From CAZSNT01 sp964607765 (lineage in GTDB: Bacteria > Verrucomicrobiota > Lentisphaeria > Oligosphaerales > JABHEG01), in assembly GCA_964607765.1 (NCBI GenBank), contig CAZSNT010000062.1, positions 1-49,525 of the forward strand: DNA of 49,525 nt, given 5' to 3'. The notes under the pieces were generated by a model. It was not told the origin of the DNA and did no database searches. It saw nothing but the letters and a program-made list of their open reading frames with translations. How positions within the stretch are numbered: position 1 is the stretch's first letter; the number at the start of each line of letters is the position of its first letter. Both the position numbers and the translations under genes were made by a program. Below are positions 35,484-45,005 of the stretch, in pieces.

Positions 35484-36548
35484 ATGTCCAGGATTCAGAA
35501 CCAGGTCAAGCTCCCCCTCAGCGTCGCTTTCGACGTGGTGATGCAGGGGATCCGCATCCGGTTCGGGCGCTCCGTGGTGACCATCATGGGTGTCGTGCTG
35601 GGCATCGCATTCCTCATGGCCATGCTTACCGGGCAGAACATCAAGGAGAGTGTGACCGACGAAGACGCGCTGCGCCGTGAGGTCGATCGGATGAACAGCT
35701 TCCTCGTTGCCGAGATGGGGCCCGTTGCCGAACGCACCGTGGGCGTGCTCCAGACCGGTAAACTCAGTGGACAGGAGGAGCGGTTCCTGACTCGCCTGAA
35801 GGCGGACCACGTCAAGCAGATCAACTGGGCAACCACTCCCGGAGCGGACGCTTCGAAGCATCTTGGCGGCAAATCCGTGCGCAAGGACGTAGCTGCCCAA
35901 GCCCTCGCCTCCGGCGCAAAGGCAGTGGTGGTTGTCGGTGACGGCACGGCCGCGTCCACGGATGTGCAGGCGATGGTCGCGGGCGCGGACGACAGTCAGC
36001 TCATCGTTGCCACGTCCCGCAAAGCCCACGCCGCTGCGGTTGCGGAGATCGCAGCCGGCCTGGACACGCCGCCCGTCGTGCTCGAACGCGAACTCAAAGA
36101 AGACGAACTGAGCAAGATCGCCAAAGACAGACGCCGCAACCGGTTTCGCCGCAACTGGATCATCATCATCTCCATGTTCGTCACAGTCATCGGCATCACC
36201 AACGCCATGCTCATGTCCGTGACCGAGCGATTCCGCGAGATCGGCACCATGAAGTGTCTCGGCGCATTGTCATCGTTCATCCGATCCATCTTCCTGCTTG
36301 AGTCCAGCCTGATGGGCCTGGCCGGCGGCGTGATTGGCGGCTTGTTCGGTGTGACCTTCGCAACCGCAGCGTACGGCGTGACTTACGGCTTCGGCATGGC
36401 CTTCTCGTCGTTGGGATTTGCGAACACGGCTCTCAACTTCCTGCTTTGCGTTGTTGCCGGGGTCGTGCTGTCCATCGTTGCGGCCATCTATCCGGCCAAC
36501 GTCGCATCACGCATGGTTCCCGCAGACGCGTTGCGGAGCAATATCTGA
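35484..36548 (+). CDS. MacB/LolC-type ABC transporter permease
   Basis: The 354-residue protein has the FtsX permease plan: one helix (VVTIMGVVLGIAFLMAMLTG, about 30-50), an extracytoplasmic domain of about 170 residues, then three helices. Family motifs are VTERFREIGTMKCLGA, the LLESSLMGLAGGVIGG helix and the ending YPANVASRMVPADALR. The ectodomain is small, with KAVVVVGDGTAASTD and no recognised fold. The start is four bases after the preceding gene, and the stop codon's last base begins a heptamer array. The ABC ATPase that follows is the natural partner. Proteins of this type move lipoproteins or small molecules, or transmit force across the membrane; the substrate here is unknown. Confidence 0.9.
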   Translation: MSRIQNQVKLPLSVAFDVVMQGIRIRFGRSVVTIMGVVLGIAFLMAMLTGQNIKESVTDEDALRREVDRMNSFLVAEMGPVAERTVGVLQTGKLSGQEERFLTRLKADHVKQINWATTPGADASKHLGGKSVRKDVAAQALASGAKAVVVVGDGTAASTDVQAMVAGADDSQLIVATSRKAHAAAVAEIAAGLDTPPVVLERELKEDELSKIAKDRRRNRFRRNWIIIISMFVTVIGITNAMLMSVTERFREIGTMKCLGALSSFIRSIFLLESSLMGLAGGVIGGLFGVTFATAAYGVTYGFGMAFSSLGFANTALNFLLCVVAGVVLSIVAAIYPANVASRMVPADALRSNI

Positions 36549-36629
36549 GTAGCGAGTAGCGAGTAGCGAGTAGCGAGTAGCGAGTAGCGGGTAGCGAGTA
36601 GCGGCTGGCCCTGAACCCTGAGCCCTGAA
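36548..36629. repeat. AGTAGCG heptamer array and CCCTGAA heptamers
   Basis: Eight consecutive copies of AGTAGCG (36548-36603, the seventh starting with G) begin at the last base of the permease stop codon. After five bases, three copies of CCCTGAA (the middle one CCCTGAG, 36609-36629) run to within four bases of the ATPase start. The array therefore occupies almost the whole 84-base gap, including the place where a ribosome binding site would lie. Confidence 0.95.
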
Positions 36630-36632
36630 CCG

Positions 36633-37415
<783 letters not shown>

Positions 37416-37424
37416 TAACTCAGC

Positions 37425-37844
37425 ATGTCAGCGAAACGACGGAAGGCCAAACGCCGGAAGAAGGCTGCGAACTCCGCACAGCGGGACCCGTTCGGCGCCG
37501 TTCCCGTACTGTCGCCGGGCACGGAGATGCGGTCGGCCGCTAACGGCTGTGCGCAGGTCCGGATGGAAATACCCGAGAAGCCCGGGCTCAAGGAGCTGCT
37601 GGCACGCAAGTTCGGATTCCGCCGCGCCGTGCAGATCAGCCTCGACGAACGCGGCAGCTTTTTCTGGGCCCAGATCGACGGCAAACGGCGCCTGGCCGAG
37701 ATTGAGAGGGCGCTGCGACGTCAGTTCAAGCTGAACAAACAGGACAGCAAAGAGGCGACCATTCTGTTCACCAAGATGCTGATGCTCCGGCACCTTATCC
37801 ATCTCGAAGTGCCGGTGCCGGAGGAGATTAGGGTCGAAGATTAG
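37425..37844 (+). CDS. PqqD-like protein with basic N-terminus
   Basis: The 139-residue protein has a very basic start (MSAKRRKAKRRKKAANSAQR) and a C-terminal half resembling PqqD, the small winged-helix fold that recognises leader peptides in modified-peptide pathways. The support is the pattern SLDERGSFFWAQIDGKRRLAEIERALRRQF followed by the helix ATILFTKMLMLRHLIHL, read in pieces. No radical SAM maturase or precursor peptide is nearby, so its partner may be a cassette protein. It lies nine bases after the first ATPase and before the second. The last residues EEIRVED and the TAG stop are encoded by the first units of the downstream GATTAGGGT array. Confidence 0.7.
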   Translation: MSAKRRKAKRRKKAANSAQRDPFGAVPVLSPGTEMRSAANGCAQVRMEIPEKPGLKELLARKFGFRRAVQISLDERGSFFWAQIDGKRRLAEIERALRRQFKLNKQDSKEATILFTKMLMLRHLIHLEVPVPEEIRVED

Positions 37845-37999
37845 GATCGGAGATTAGGGTCGAAGATTAGGGTCGAAGATTAGGGCGTCGGAGATTAGGG
37901 TCGAAGATTGGGGTCGAAGATTAGGGTCGGAGATCAAGGCGAAAGATCAAGATGTGCCCGACCCTAATCTTCCACCCTAATCTCTCACCCTAATCTTCC
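37824..37999. repeat. GATTAGGGTCGAA tandem array with inverted copy
   Basis: About eight imperfect copies of the 13-mer GATTAGGGTCGAA or GATTAGGGTCGGA run from inside the end of the PqqD-like gene to about 37930. The inverted form ACCCTAATCTTCC or TCACCCTAATCTTCC follows at 37958-37999. The closest arms pair perfectly over 15 bases (37916-37930 with 37958-37972) around a 27-base loop. Any transcript through it would fold into a large stem with several registers. There is no T-run. The gap continues to 38094 with 7-base ACACCGA/ACACTGA steps (near 38034-38054). Confidence 0.95.
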
Positions 38000-38094
38000 G
38001 GGAATGACAACCAACTCCCCAACTCAATGACATTCACCGAACACTGAACACCGAATCCTGCTGGACAGCAGGAAACACTGAAACCTGCCCCATC

Positions 38095-38838
38095 ATGCCC
38101 GAACAAGACATCATCATCCGCGCCGAGAACGTGAAGAAGCTCTACACCATGGGCTCCGAGGAGGTGTGGGCGCTGCAAGGGATCACGCTCGACGTGTTCC
38201 GCGGCGAGTTCATCTCGATCATGGGGCCGTCGGGCTCGGGCAAGTCGACGTTCTTCAACCAGATCGGTGCCCTCGACGTGCCGACTGAGGGCCGCGTGTT
38301 CTTCGAAGGCGAGTCCGTGTTCGACCTGTCCGAGAGCCAGCAGGCGTGGTTCCGCTGCAACAAGATCGGTTACATCTTCCAGACGTTCAACCTGATCCAG
38401 GTCATGTCCGCGCTGCAGAACGTGATGCTGCCCATGGTGTTCAAAGGCGTGTCCCGCGACGAGGCGACCGCAGAGGCGACCCGCATCCTGGACCGGGTAG
38501 GACTGGGGCACCGCCTGCATCACAAGCCGTTCGAGCTGTCCGGCGGCCAGCAGCAGCGCGTAGCCATCGCGCGGTCGTTGGCCAACACGCCCGCCGTGAT
38601 CCTGGCCGACGAGCCCACGGGGAACCTCGACACCAAGACCGGGCTGGAGATCGTGTCGCTGCTCAAGGAGCTGAACTCCGAGGAAGGCGTCACCGTCGTC
38701 TGTTCCACCCATGACTACAAGATGATCCGCACCTCGAACCGCGTCTGCTGGATCCGGGACGGGCACCTGGATAAGATCTCTTCAGGCGAAGAGTTCCGGC
38801 TCGAAGAGATGGCCGCCGACGACTTGGGCCGGCATTGA
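38095..38838 (+). CDS. ABC transporter ATPase, LolD/MacB family (second)
   Basis: The 247-residue ATPase has Walker A GPSGSGKST (44-52), Q-loop YIFQTFNLIQ, signature LSGGQQQRVAIARSL, Walker B AVILADEPT, D-loop GNLD and switch His in STHDYK. It is a close paralogue of the ATPase encoded at 36633. It lies 250 bases after the PqqD-like gene, across a repeat array, so it may be transcribed separately or be attenuated by that structure. Two FtsX-type permeases (in the giant protein and at 35484) and two ATPases suggest one ATPase for each permease, or a heterodimer; which pairing holds cannot be told from sequence. Confidence 0.95.
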   Translation: MPEQDIIIRAENVKKLYTMGSEEVWALQGITLDVFRGEFISIMGPSGSGKSTFFNQIGALDVPTEGRVFFEGESVFDLSESQQAWFRCNKIGYIFQTFNLIQVMSALQNVMLPMVFKGVSRDEATAEATRILDRVGLGHRLHHKPFELSGGQQQRVAIARSLANTPAVILADEPTGNLDTKTGLEIVSLLKELNSEEGVTVVCSTHDYKMIRTSNRVCWIRDGHLDKISSGEEFRLEEMAADDLGRH

Positions 38839-38951
38839 ACGCCACGCCGCGGCAAGCACGCGGACGTGTCCGGATTCGGGTGGATGGGGATGGATTGGGA
38901 AGCAGTGCCGCGCCCGCGCCCGCACGCTTCTCCGGTGGAGATGAGACGAGA

Positions 38952-39224
38952 ATGACAAACGGACTGGATGCGCTGAGACACCTCGACGGGACACGCTTCT
39001 GCTTGGTCAGCATGACAGTACTGGACGAGAGGACACAGAAAGTCAAGCTGTCCCCCATACACGGCACCGCAGAGGTCCACCCAGACCGCCTGGTTGTTGT
39101 TGGGCCATCAGGAACTCAGCACGTAGTGCCGGACTCTGCAGTTCCTTCCATCCTGCCGAGTGATGGGACAGAGCTACTGAAGGATGCGGAGCACTACGTC
39201 ATTGTGAAGATAGCAGCTCTGTAG
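38952..39224 (+). CDS. small protein of unknown function
   Basis: I do not recognise this 90-residue protein. It is soluble-looking, with short beta-strand-like segments (TRFCLVSMTVLD, DRLVVVGPSG, EHYVIVKIAAL) and no Cys pairs or membrane helix. The ATG at 38952 is preferred because GGTGGAG lies upstream; the frame stays open to 38835, where the extra residues are low-complexity Ala/Gly/Arg. It ends 47 bases before an SRPBCC gene on the same strand. Confidence 0.55.
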   Translation: MTNGLDALRHLDGTRFCLVSMTVLDERTQKVKLSPIHGTAEVHPDRLVVVGPSGTQHVVPDSAVPSILPSDGTELLKDAEHYVIVKIAAL

Positions 39225-39271
39225 ACTCCAACCAGCGCCCTCCGACGGCTGAGAGAAAGGACCTGAACTCG

Positions 39272-39721
39272 ATGGAATCACGTGCAACAGTTGAGATCTG
39301 TCGAGAGCCGGAAGCGGTCTTCGATTTCACGACGCAGCACATCTGCGAGTGGAGCACGATCGTGGTTTCGGACGAGGTCATTTCGGAACGGCCCGGAGGC
39401 GTGGGAACGACTTTCCGGAGCATCACCGAAGACCGCGGACGACGGATGGAGTTCGAGGGCGAAGTCACCCGACACACTCCTCCCACGATGCATTCAGTCG
39501 TGATGAGGGGCAAGCAGTTCGACATGGCGGTCGACTACATTTTCGAGCGTCTGGACGGCCGCACGAAGGTGACCCAGATCGCCGACATTCAGCCGAAAGG
39601 GGGGATGAGGATTTTCTTCTTCCTCTTCGGCTGGATGATGAAGCGCTCCGGTTGCGATGCAGCGCAGAAGGAGCTTGAGAATCTGAAACGTCTTCTCGAG
39701 GAGCGCGTCGACGCGGGCTAA
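39272..39721 (+). CDS. SRPBCC-family (START-like) protein
   Basis: The 149-residue protein matches the polyketide cyclase/dehydrase SRPBCC pattern: an opening strand ATVEICREPEAVFDFTT, the PGGVGTTFRSIT turn, central strands TKVTQIADIQPKGG, and a long C-terminal helix (CDAAQKELENLKRLLEERV). The fold binds hydrophobic ligands in a cavity; the ligand is unknown. AAAGGA lies ten bases before the ATG. Its stop overlaps the 3' end of the convergent lipoprotein gene by four bases. Confidence 0.8.
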   Translation: MESRATVEICREPEAVFDFTTQHICEWSTIVVSDEVISERPGGVGTTFRSITEDRGRRMEFEGEVTRHTPPTMHSVVMRGKQFDMAVDYIFERLDGRTKVTQIADIQPKGGMRIFFFLFGWMMKRSGCDAAQKELENLKRLLEERVDAG

Positions 39722-40467
39722 TCCTGGTACTTCAGAGAGCCGTCGCGGTTGTAGGCCGCGTCGTCGTACAGGTCGTATCCGAACGTGGTGAGGAGCAGGT
39801 CGAAAACCTGCGAGGGGTCGAAACCGAGCCGCAGGTAGATGCCGCTGTGCAGGATGAACGGCTCGGGGATACCCACCTCGACGGAGAGCATCTCCCAGTC
39901 CTGCCAGCCGAACGGCAGTTGGGGCAGGGCCTCGCAGGTCATCTGCCACTCGGGTTTGGCCGTGTAGAAGGTGGTCAGCTCCGGCTCGAAGATCAGCTCC
40001 TTGGCCGGCCGGTTGAACAGGGGATCTCGCATGGCGGCCATGTGTCGGCGCCACGGTTCCATGCTGGCGTGAGGGATCTTGTAGTCGTTTGCGCGGATTG
40101 GTTCCTGCGTGATGAAGAGGCGGCTGAACGGACCGAGCCCGAGCTTCTTGCGCCGATCGATCATCACGCCGGCGCCGCGCCGGTCCCACTCCACGTCGCC
40201 CGTGATCTTGTACAACCCGCCCAGGTGACAGAAATCCGTTGCCTGCACGTAGACGCCGGCGCACGGTGAGACGATGCCCACAACCTTGCGTTCCGCACCG
40301 GACTTGACCAGAGGCGGCACGCCGCCCACGGCGATGCTGCCGCAGTCCATGAGGTCGTCACGCACATTCTTGAAGTAGCCGCAACCGGTAGTCAGCGTGA
40401 CCAGTGCGGCAGTCAGCATTGCAGTGCACACGGGACGGATCAGAGAGCGTGTGAGGCGAGTCTGCAT
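39718..40467 (-). CDS. putative lipoprotein of unknown function (paralogue B)
   Basis: This 249-residue protein is the second copy of the family found at 7540-8289, with equal length and the same landmarks: LTTGC (Cys29 the probable lipidation site), GCGYFKNVRDD, EWDRR, GLGPF, YKIPH, GWQDWE, PEPFILHSGIYLRLGFDPSQ and DLYDDAAY. The function is unknown. GAGAG precedes the ATG at 40467. It lies 111 bases downstream of the phosphatidylserine decarboxylase gene on the same strand, and could be the last gene of that unit, but the context differs completely from paralogue A. Confidence 0.8.
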   Translation of the reverse strand: MQTRLTRSLIRPVCTAMLTAALVTLTTGCGYFKNVRDDLMDCGSIAVGGVPPLVKSGAERKVVGIVSPCAGVYVQATDFCHLGGLYKITGDVEWDRRGAGVMIDRRKKLGLGPFSRLFITQEPIRANDYKIPHASMEPWRRHMAAMRDPLFNRPAKELIFEPELTTFYTAKPEWQMTCEALPQLPFGWQDWEMLSVEVGIPEPFILHSGIYLRLGFDPSQVFDLLLTTFGYDLYDDAAYNRDGSLKYQD

Positions 40468-40578
40468 GGGGTGTCTCTCAACTTGGTTTAAGCCAGTTTG
40501 ACGTCGGGCGTTACACTACGCGAACGAACACGCTGCTGCAAGCGCCCATCATCACAGGGGACGAATGGCGGCCGGAGA

Positions 40579-41499
40579 TTATTGAGCAACGCGCCGCCCG
40601 ATGGTCTCGCCGGCCCGGACCAAGGCCTCGACCCCGCGCGCGCTGTGCTCAACCAGGTCTGGATCGAAGGTCACGGCTCCCGGCTCGAACACCAAGATGA
40701 TCGTGGAGCCGCCGAAAGTGAAGCAGCCTTTCTCGTCCATCTTGCCGAACGTCGTCTCTGTCGCGGTTTGCACAATGCCGGCCACGCCGAAGGCGCCCAC
40801 TTCGATGAACGCGGCTTTGCCGAAGTGTTCGAGCCGGAGCAGTGTCACCACCCGGTAGTTCTCCACGAACACGCGCAGCCCCAGGCTCAGAGCGAGAGGA
40901 TTAACCGAGTCCAAGCGTCCGTCGATCGTCCAGCGCCGCAGTTCGCGGCCGGCTGCCGGGTAGTGGAAACGATGGTAATCGGCAGGACAGAGCCGGGCAA
41001 TCATGAGTGAGCCGTTCACGAATGAGTCCGGCTCTTCGTCCGGCGGCAGAGCGAGGAGTTCGGGCACGGTGAAAGGCGCGCCCTTCACCAGGACGCAGCG
41101 ATCCAGCTCAAGCTGCGGCACGACAGTCACTCGGGCGTCGGCCGGCGAGGACAGCAGGTGCGGGGCAGGATCGAAGGGGCGCGCGTCGGCGTGCAGGTGG
41201 CGCGTGAAGAACTCGTTGAACGTGCGGAAGCTGCCGACCGGATCGCGCATCTCAGCCGTGTCGATACCGAGCTCGGCGATCGTGCGGGCGATCTTGCGCC
41301 GCGACCAGCCCGTGTCGCAGTACCAGCCCAGAAGCCTGCTGATGAACCTGTTGCCGAACAGGAGCCGCCGGCACACGGGCAGGCACGGGCGGGAGTACGC
41401 GAGCTTCATCATCCGGTCGCCCAGCACGATCTCTTCGAGCATCGTGCCGGTGCGACGGTCATACACGCTGATGCCTGCTGTCTGGTCGGTTGCCATCAT
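40579..41499 (-). CDS. psd: phosphatidylserine decarboxylase proenzyme
   Basis: The enzyme makes phosphatidylethanolamine by decarboxylating phosphatidylserine, using a pyruvoyl group formed by self-cleavage. The 306-residue protein has the cleavage site GGST in FTFGGSTIILVFEPG, and the PADYHRFHYPAAG segment with the catalytic Asp-His. The N-terminal WYCDTGWSRRKIARTIAELGID and SFRTFNEFFTRHL regions are typical of the PSD-B type of about 300 residues. It begins with two adjacent ATG codons (41499 and 41496) that overlap the TGA stop of the upstream DUF4091 gene (ATGA), which implies coupled translation. The overlap with a secreted sugar-related protein is unexpected. pssA is not in the window. 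Confidence 0.93.
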   Translation of the reverse strand: MMATDQTAGISVYDRRTGTMLEEIVLGDRMMKLAYSRPCLPVCRRLLFGNRFISRLLGWYCDTGWSRRKIARTIAELGIDTAEMRDPVGSFRTFNEFFTRHLHADARPFDPAPHLLSSPADARVTVVPQLELDRCVLVKGAPFTVPELLALPPDEEPDSFVNGSLMIARLCPADYHRFHYPAAGRELRRWTIDGRLDSVNPLALSLGLRVFVENYRVVTLLRLEHFGKAAFIEVGAFGVAGIVQTATETTFGKMDEKGCFTFGGSTIILVFEPGAVTFDPDLVEHSARGVEALVRAGETIGRRVAQ

Positions 41500-44400
41500 C
41501 GGTTCGCGAGCTGTGCGATTGCCTGGGCTATGGCGTGCCGGCGCTCTTCGATCGGCTCCGGCCGGGTAGTGAACGTTGTCATGTCCGTGGTGATGGTTTC
41601 CGGGACTTCGAGAAGCGCTTCGAACTGCCGGCGCTGTGCTGCGGGCAGGCGGGCGGCCTTCTCGTCGAGCAGACGCTTGAGCATGGCGAGGTACTCGTAG
41701 TCCTCGATGCCGTCGCGGAGCATCTCCCAGCGAATGCTGTCCACCGGTCCGTCCAGAACGGTTTCCGGTTGCTGCGCATCGGCGGCGGCCTCGGGCGGAT
41801 AGATGAAGCGGCCGTCGCCGTTGCCCCATGGGCGCTTTGTGCCCCGCTCCGTGCTGTATCCCGATACCCAGCCCATGGCGTCCTCGTAGGGGTTCTGTGG
41901 TGCGGCCGGATCCGGGTAGGCTGCGCCGCTTGTCCAGTAGTTCGTGGCCCAGACCAGGATCCCTTCGACCTTGCGCTTCCAGGTTTGCCAGAGCCAGACG
42001 CGCAGTTCGGTGGCCGGATGGTCGATGAACAGCGTGCAGTAGGGCGCTTTCGGGCCGGTGCATACGTACCACCAGAAATGCTCGCCTTCCCGGCGCCGGC
42101 GCTCGGCGTCCTCGTGGTCGTAGTGGTGGGAGACGGGGCACCAGATGTTCGGCCCCCCGACCAATCCTTCTTCCACCTGTTCAGTCAGCATGCGCCGCAG
42201 CCGCGGCGCGGCTGCTTTGAGCTTGCGGAATCCGTTGCTGACGAACTCGTAGTCCTTCGGGTCCGGCTCGTCGAACCAGTACACGAACGCTTCGTCGAGC
42301 CAGCCCTTCTGCTCGAGATGCGCCTCGAGTTCCCGACAGTACGCGCCAAAGGCGGCCTTGTATTCCGGCGTGTCTTCGCTGTAGCCGAGGAGGCTCGGCT
42401 CGGAGCGAGCGTGGAACGTGCCGCCGCCGAGGCCCTGGATACGGAGTCGGAACGAGTTGAACCGATAGTGGTCGATGGCCCGCTGCATGGCGCCGTCCCA
42501 GGCGCTCCAGTCGAACTCCGGCTTGAGTGCGGCGATGTCGAGCGGCTCGAAGTCGCCACCCGGGATCAGGCTCTCTCCGGTCCCCGCGTTGGTCAGGGCC
42601 ACGTCATCGTACCAGACTGTGCCTGTTGCTGTGCCCGGCTCGCCGTAGAGCGTGGCCCAGAGCGTGAGGCGGACGCCTTTGGCGCCGACCGGGAACCTGG
42701 TGATGGTCCTCCGGAACTGCTGCCATTCTCCCGTGCCTGTCACGCGAATATCGTTGTTCCGGCCGGACATCCAGGCACCGGTGTCGTCGTGGTGATTGAG
42801 GGTCACGATGAAGTGATGACCGGGGTCGGCCGTTTTGTACCAAAATGTCAGGGCCAGGCCCCTGAAGGGGATCGGGACGAGGCCGGTCGCCCGCGCCGAC
42901 GCGGTCGTCTTCTCGCTGGTGTCGCGCACACAGAGCGAGCTCTGACCCGCGTGCCGGACTGTCCGGTCGCGCGTGCCGCCCGTCCAGTCCCCTGACGCAG
43001 GCCACGTAACCTTGAGCGGATCCAGGGGCGCGGGGTCGTAGGGTGAGATGTGGTGGTCGGCGAAGTTCTGCAGGTACTTGTCCAGGACCTGCCGCTGCTG
43101 CTGCGCGTCCGTGATCTTCTGGTAGCGCCAGACCGCCGAGGGGCTGAACCCGAATGCTGTCGTGCAGGTCATGCGGTCGGGCAGCGTGAAGCCGTAGACC
43201 TCAAGCTGCAGCGGCACGCTGACGTTGAAGCCGGGCGCCGTCAGCTGGATCCGGCCCTTGTACAGGCCCGCTTTGGCGTCGCGCGGAACCTTGACTCGCA
43301 GCCAGAGCGGCTGGTTCACGCCTGCGGCGAGGTCGAAGCGGTCTGGCAGAGGCGGGAGCGGGTCAGGCCACGGCGCGGCCACACCGGTCCGGTCCGTTGG
43401 CCGCGTCACCGGCACGTATCGCACCTTCAGCACGTCGATCTCCGATGCGGCGACAGTGTCTCCGGCCGCACTCTTGAGGTCGCTCTTGGTCAGCCTTACG
43501 TCCTGTATGCCACGCGCCGGCCGGATCACCAGCTGTGCCGCGTCCGCTTCATTGCGTGCGGCTCGGATCAGCACGGCTTGGCCATCTGCATCCGGCGCCG
43601 GCCGGGACTGGGGGACTTTCCAACCGGAGTGAGTCCACCACAGCACTGCATCAGCTGACGAGACAGGGAGCCGTTCGCCGTAGTCCGCTGCGTAGAAATC
43701 AGGTACGAACAGGTCAGCCTCGCAACGGGATGTGACCGCCTTGCCCAGGCTGAACACCAACTGCGTCTCCCCAACCGGCGGATCCTCGTAAGCGCAACGC
43801 ACAACGTACTCGCCTTGCGCCAGCACGCGCGCCCCCGCTTCTGTCCGCGCCCGGCGTACCCCGTTCTGAAACAGCGCCACGGTCGGCACGACCGTCAACG
43901 GCTTGCCCGTGGTGTTGACCACGCGAGCCTGGACTGTATTCCGCCCGCCCGGCAACGCGTCGCCGAGATCGGTAACCTGTACCGTGAACCCGGGCATGGC
44001 GTCCCGGACAGCCAGGAAACGTGTCTCGCCCTTGGCATCCAGGCCGGGGCCGGCCAGCGTCGCGGTGTAACTGTAGGCGCTGACCTGGAAAGAACCTGGG
44101 TCCGACTCGGTGCCCAGCTCCTGCTTTGCCCGGGCACGCAACCGGATCCGGACCGCGTCTGCGGGCAGCAAGTCGGCCGGGACCGACGCGGATACCGTGC
44201 CCAGTTCGTCTTGCGTAGCAATGACCTGCCAGCGCTTTCCGTCCCCGCTCGCCTCCACCACCAGCTCCCCGCCTTGGTAGTAGGTGACTCCCACCTCAAC
44301 GTTGGCCGTGCGCTGTTCGCGGCCGGGCAGTTCATGCCAGTAGGTAACGTGGCTGTTCGCACCGAACACCCAGCGATTCGTGTTGAAGCCGCACTGTTGC

Positions 44401-45005
44401 GAGACAAGACAGCGGCTGGTGTTGCGTGAGTCCGAGTAGAAGGGGGCCTGGAAGTGGTAGTCGCTGCCGCGCACCGCCTCGCCGGCGCCGAGCGCAATGC
44501 GTCCGCTGCGCCTGTATACGGGCTGAACGGTCTCGAGCGTGACATCGTCAAACGCGATCGTGCCCTTGGCATGCCACTGCCCGAAGCGTATCCAGGCCGC
44601 GTCCGGGTCAATGGTCTGCGGCGTGACGAAGACCGAACTGTATAGCCGCCACTCGTCCGGTATGCCGTGGAGGTCGCGGTTGCAGAATACGGGTCCCGTG
44701 ATGGGCGTGCCGCCCGTGCAGTCGATGCTGCGCGCTTTGAACGACAGCCGATAGGTCGTTGCGGGGGCCAGGGCCAGGGACGAGGTCCGCCAGTAATTGG
44801 TGTCCTCGCCAGTGCCGGTCACAGCGATGAACCGCTCGCCGTCCGGCGCTTTGTCCCGAGCCCATTTCCCGGCCGGCTGCGACAGCGACCAGCCGAGAGG
44901 CGCTGCCGCGCCGCGCTCGAACGATGGATTGGGGACCTGCACTGTCTGGGCGAGCCCGCGCACGCCGCAGACGCATGCGACTGCTGTCAGTAGTCGGCGG
45001 ACCAT
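41496..45005 (-). CDS. large secreted DUF4091 protein, glycoside-hydrolase-like
   Basis: The 1169-residue protein has a signal peptide (MVRRLLTAVACVCGVRGLAQ) and AGGAGG just before the ATG at 45005. Residues 22-170 form a carbohydrate-binding-like jelly roll (VPNPSFERGAAAPLGW...FDDVTLETV). A beta-sandwich follows from about 475 (LIRAARNEADAAQLVI). The C-terminal barrel is interrupted by a second binding-module-like insertion (about 670-800, ending WYDDVALTN). DUF4091 motifs are YWFDEPDPKDYEFV near 908 and SIRWEMLRDGIEDYEYLAML near 1090. Family members resemble glycoside hydrolases of the GH123 class; the acidic residues DE of FDEPDP are the natural catalytic candidates. The substrate is unknown. 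It is divergent from a PfkB sugar kinase. Confidence 0.88.
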   Translation of the reverse strand: MVRRLLTAVACVCGVRGLAQTVQVPNPSFERGAAAPLGWSLSQPAGKWARDKAPDGERFIAVTGTGEDTNYWRTSSLALAPATTYRLSFKARSIDCTGGTPITGPVFCNRDLHGIPDEWRLYSSVFVTPQTIDPDAAWIRFGQWHAKGTIAFDDVTLETVQPVYRRSGRIALGAGEAVRGSDYHFQAPFYSDSRNTSRCLVSQQCGFNTNRWVFGANSHVTYWHELPGREQRTANVEVGVTYYQGGELVVEASGDGKRWQVIATQDELGTVSASVPADLLPADAVRIRLRARAKQELGTESDPGSFQVSAYSYTATLAGPGLDAKGETRFLAVRDAMPGFTVQVTDLGDALPGGRNTVQARVVNTTGKPLTVVPTVALFQNGVRRARTEAGARVLAQGEYVVRCAYEDPPVGETQLVFSLGKAVTSRCEADLFVPDFYAADYGERLPVSSADAVLWWTHSGWKVPQSRPAPDADGQAVLIRAARNEADAAQLVIRPARGIQDVRLTKSDLKSAAGDTVAASEIDVLKVRYVPVTRPTDRTGVAAPWPDPLPPLPDRFDLAAGVNQPLWLRVKVPRDAKAGLYKGRIQLTAPGFNVSVPLQLEVYGFTLPDRMTCTTAFGFSPSAVWRYQKITDAQQQRQVLDKYLQNFADHHISPYDPAPLDPLKVTWPASGDWTGGTRDRTVRHAGQSSLCVRDTSEKTTASARATGLVPIPFRGLALTFWYKTADPGHHFIVTLNHHDDTGAWMSGRNNDIRVTGTGEWQQFRRTITRFPVGAKGVRLTLWATLYGEPGTATGTVWYDDVALTNAGTGESLIPGGDFEPLDIAALKPEFDWSAWDGAMQRAIDHYRFNSFRLRIQGLGGGTFHARSEPSLLGYSEDTPEYKAAFGAYCRELEAHLEQKGWLDEAFVYWFDEPDPKDYEFVSNGFRKLKAAAPRLRRMLTEQVEEGLVGGPNIWCPVSHHYDHEDAERRRREGEHFWWYVCTGPKAPYCTLFIDHPATELRVWLWQTWKRKVEGILVWATNYWTSGAAYPDPAAPQNPYEDAMGWVSGYSTERGTKRPWGNGDGRFIYPPEAAADAQQPETVLDGPVDSIRWEMLRDGIEDYEYLAMLKRLLDEKAARLPAAQRRQFEALLEVPETITTDMTTFTTRPEPIEERRHAIAQAIAQLANR

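Noticed and set aside
37824..37999. Possible CRISPR array
   Set aside because: Units are contiguous 13-mers without unique spacers, and they invert; no cas genes are present.
41490..42995. 501-residue open frame antisense to the DUF4091 gene
   Set aside because: No domain or ribosome binding site; the minus strand encodes clear DUF4091 motifs.
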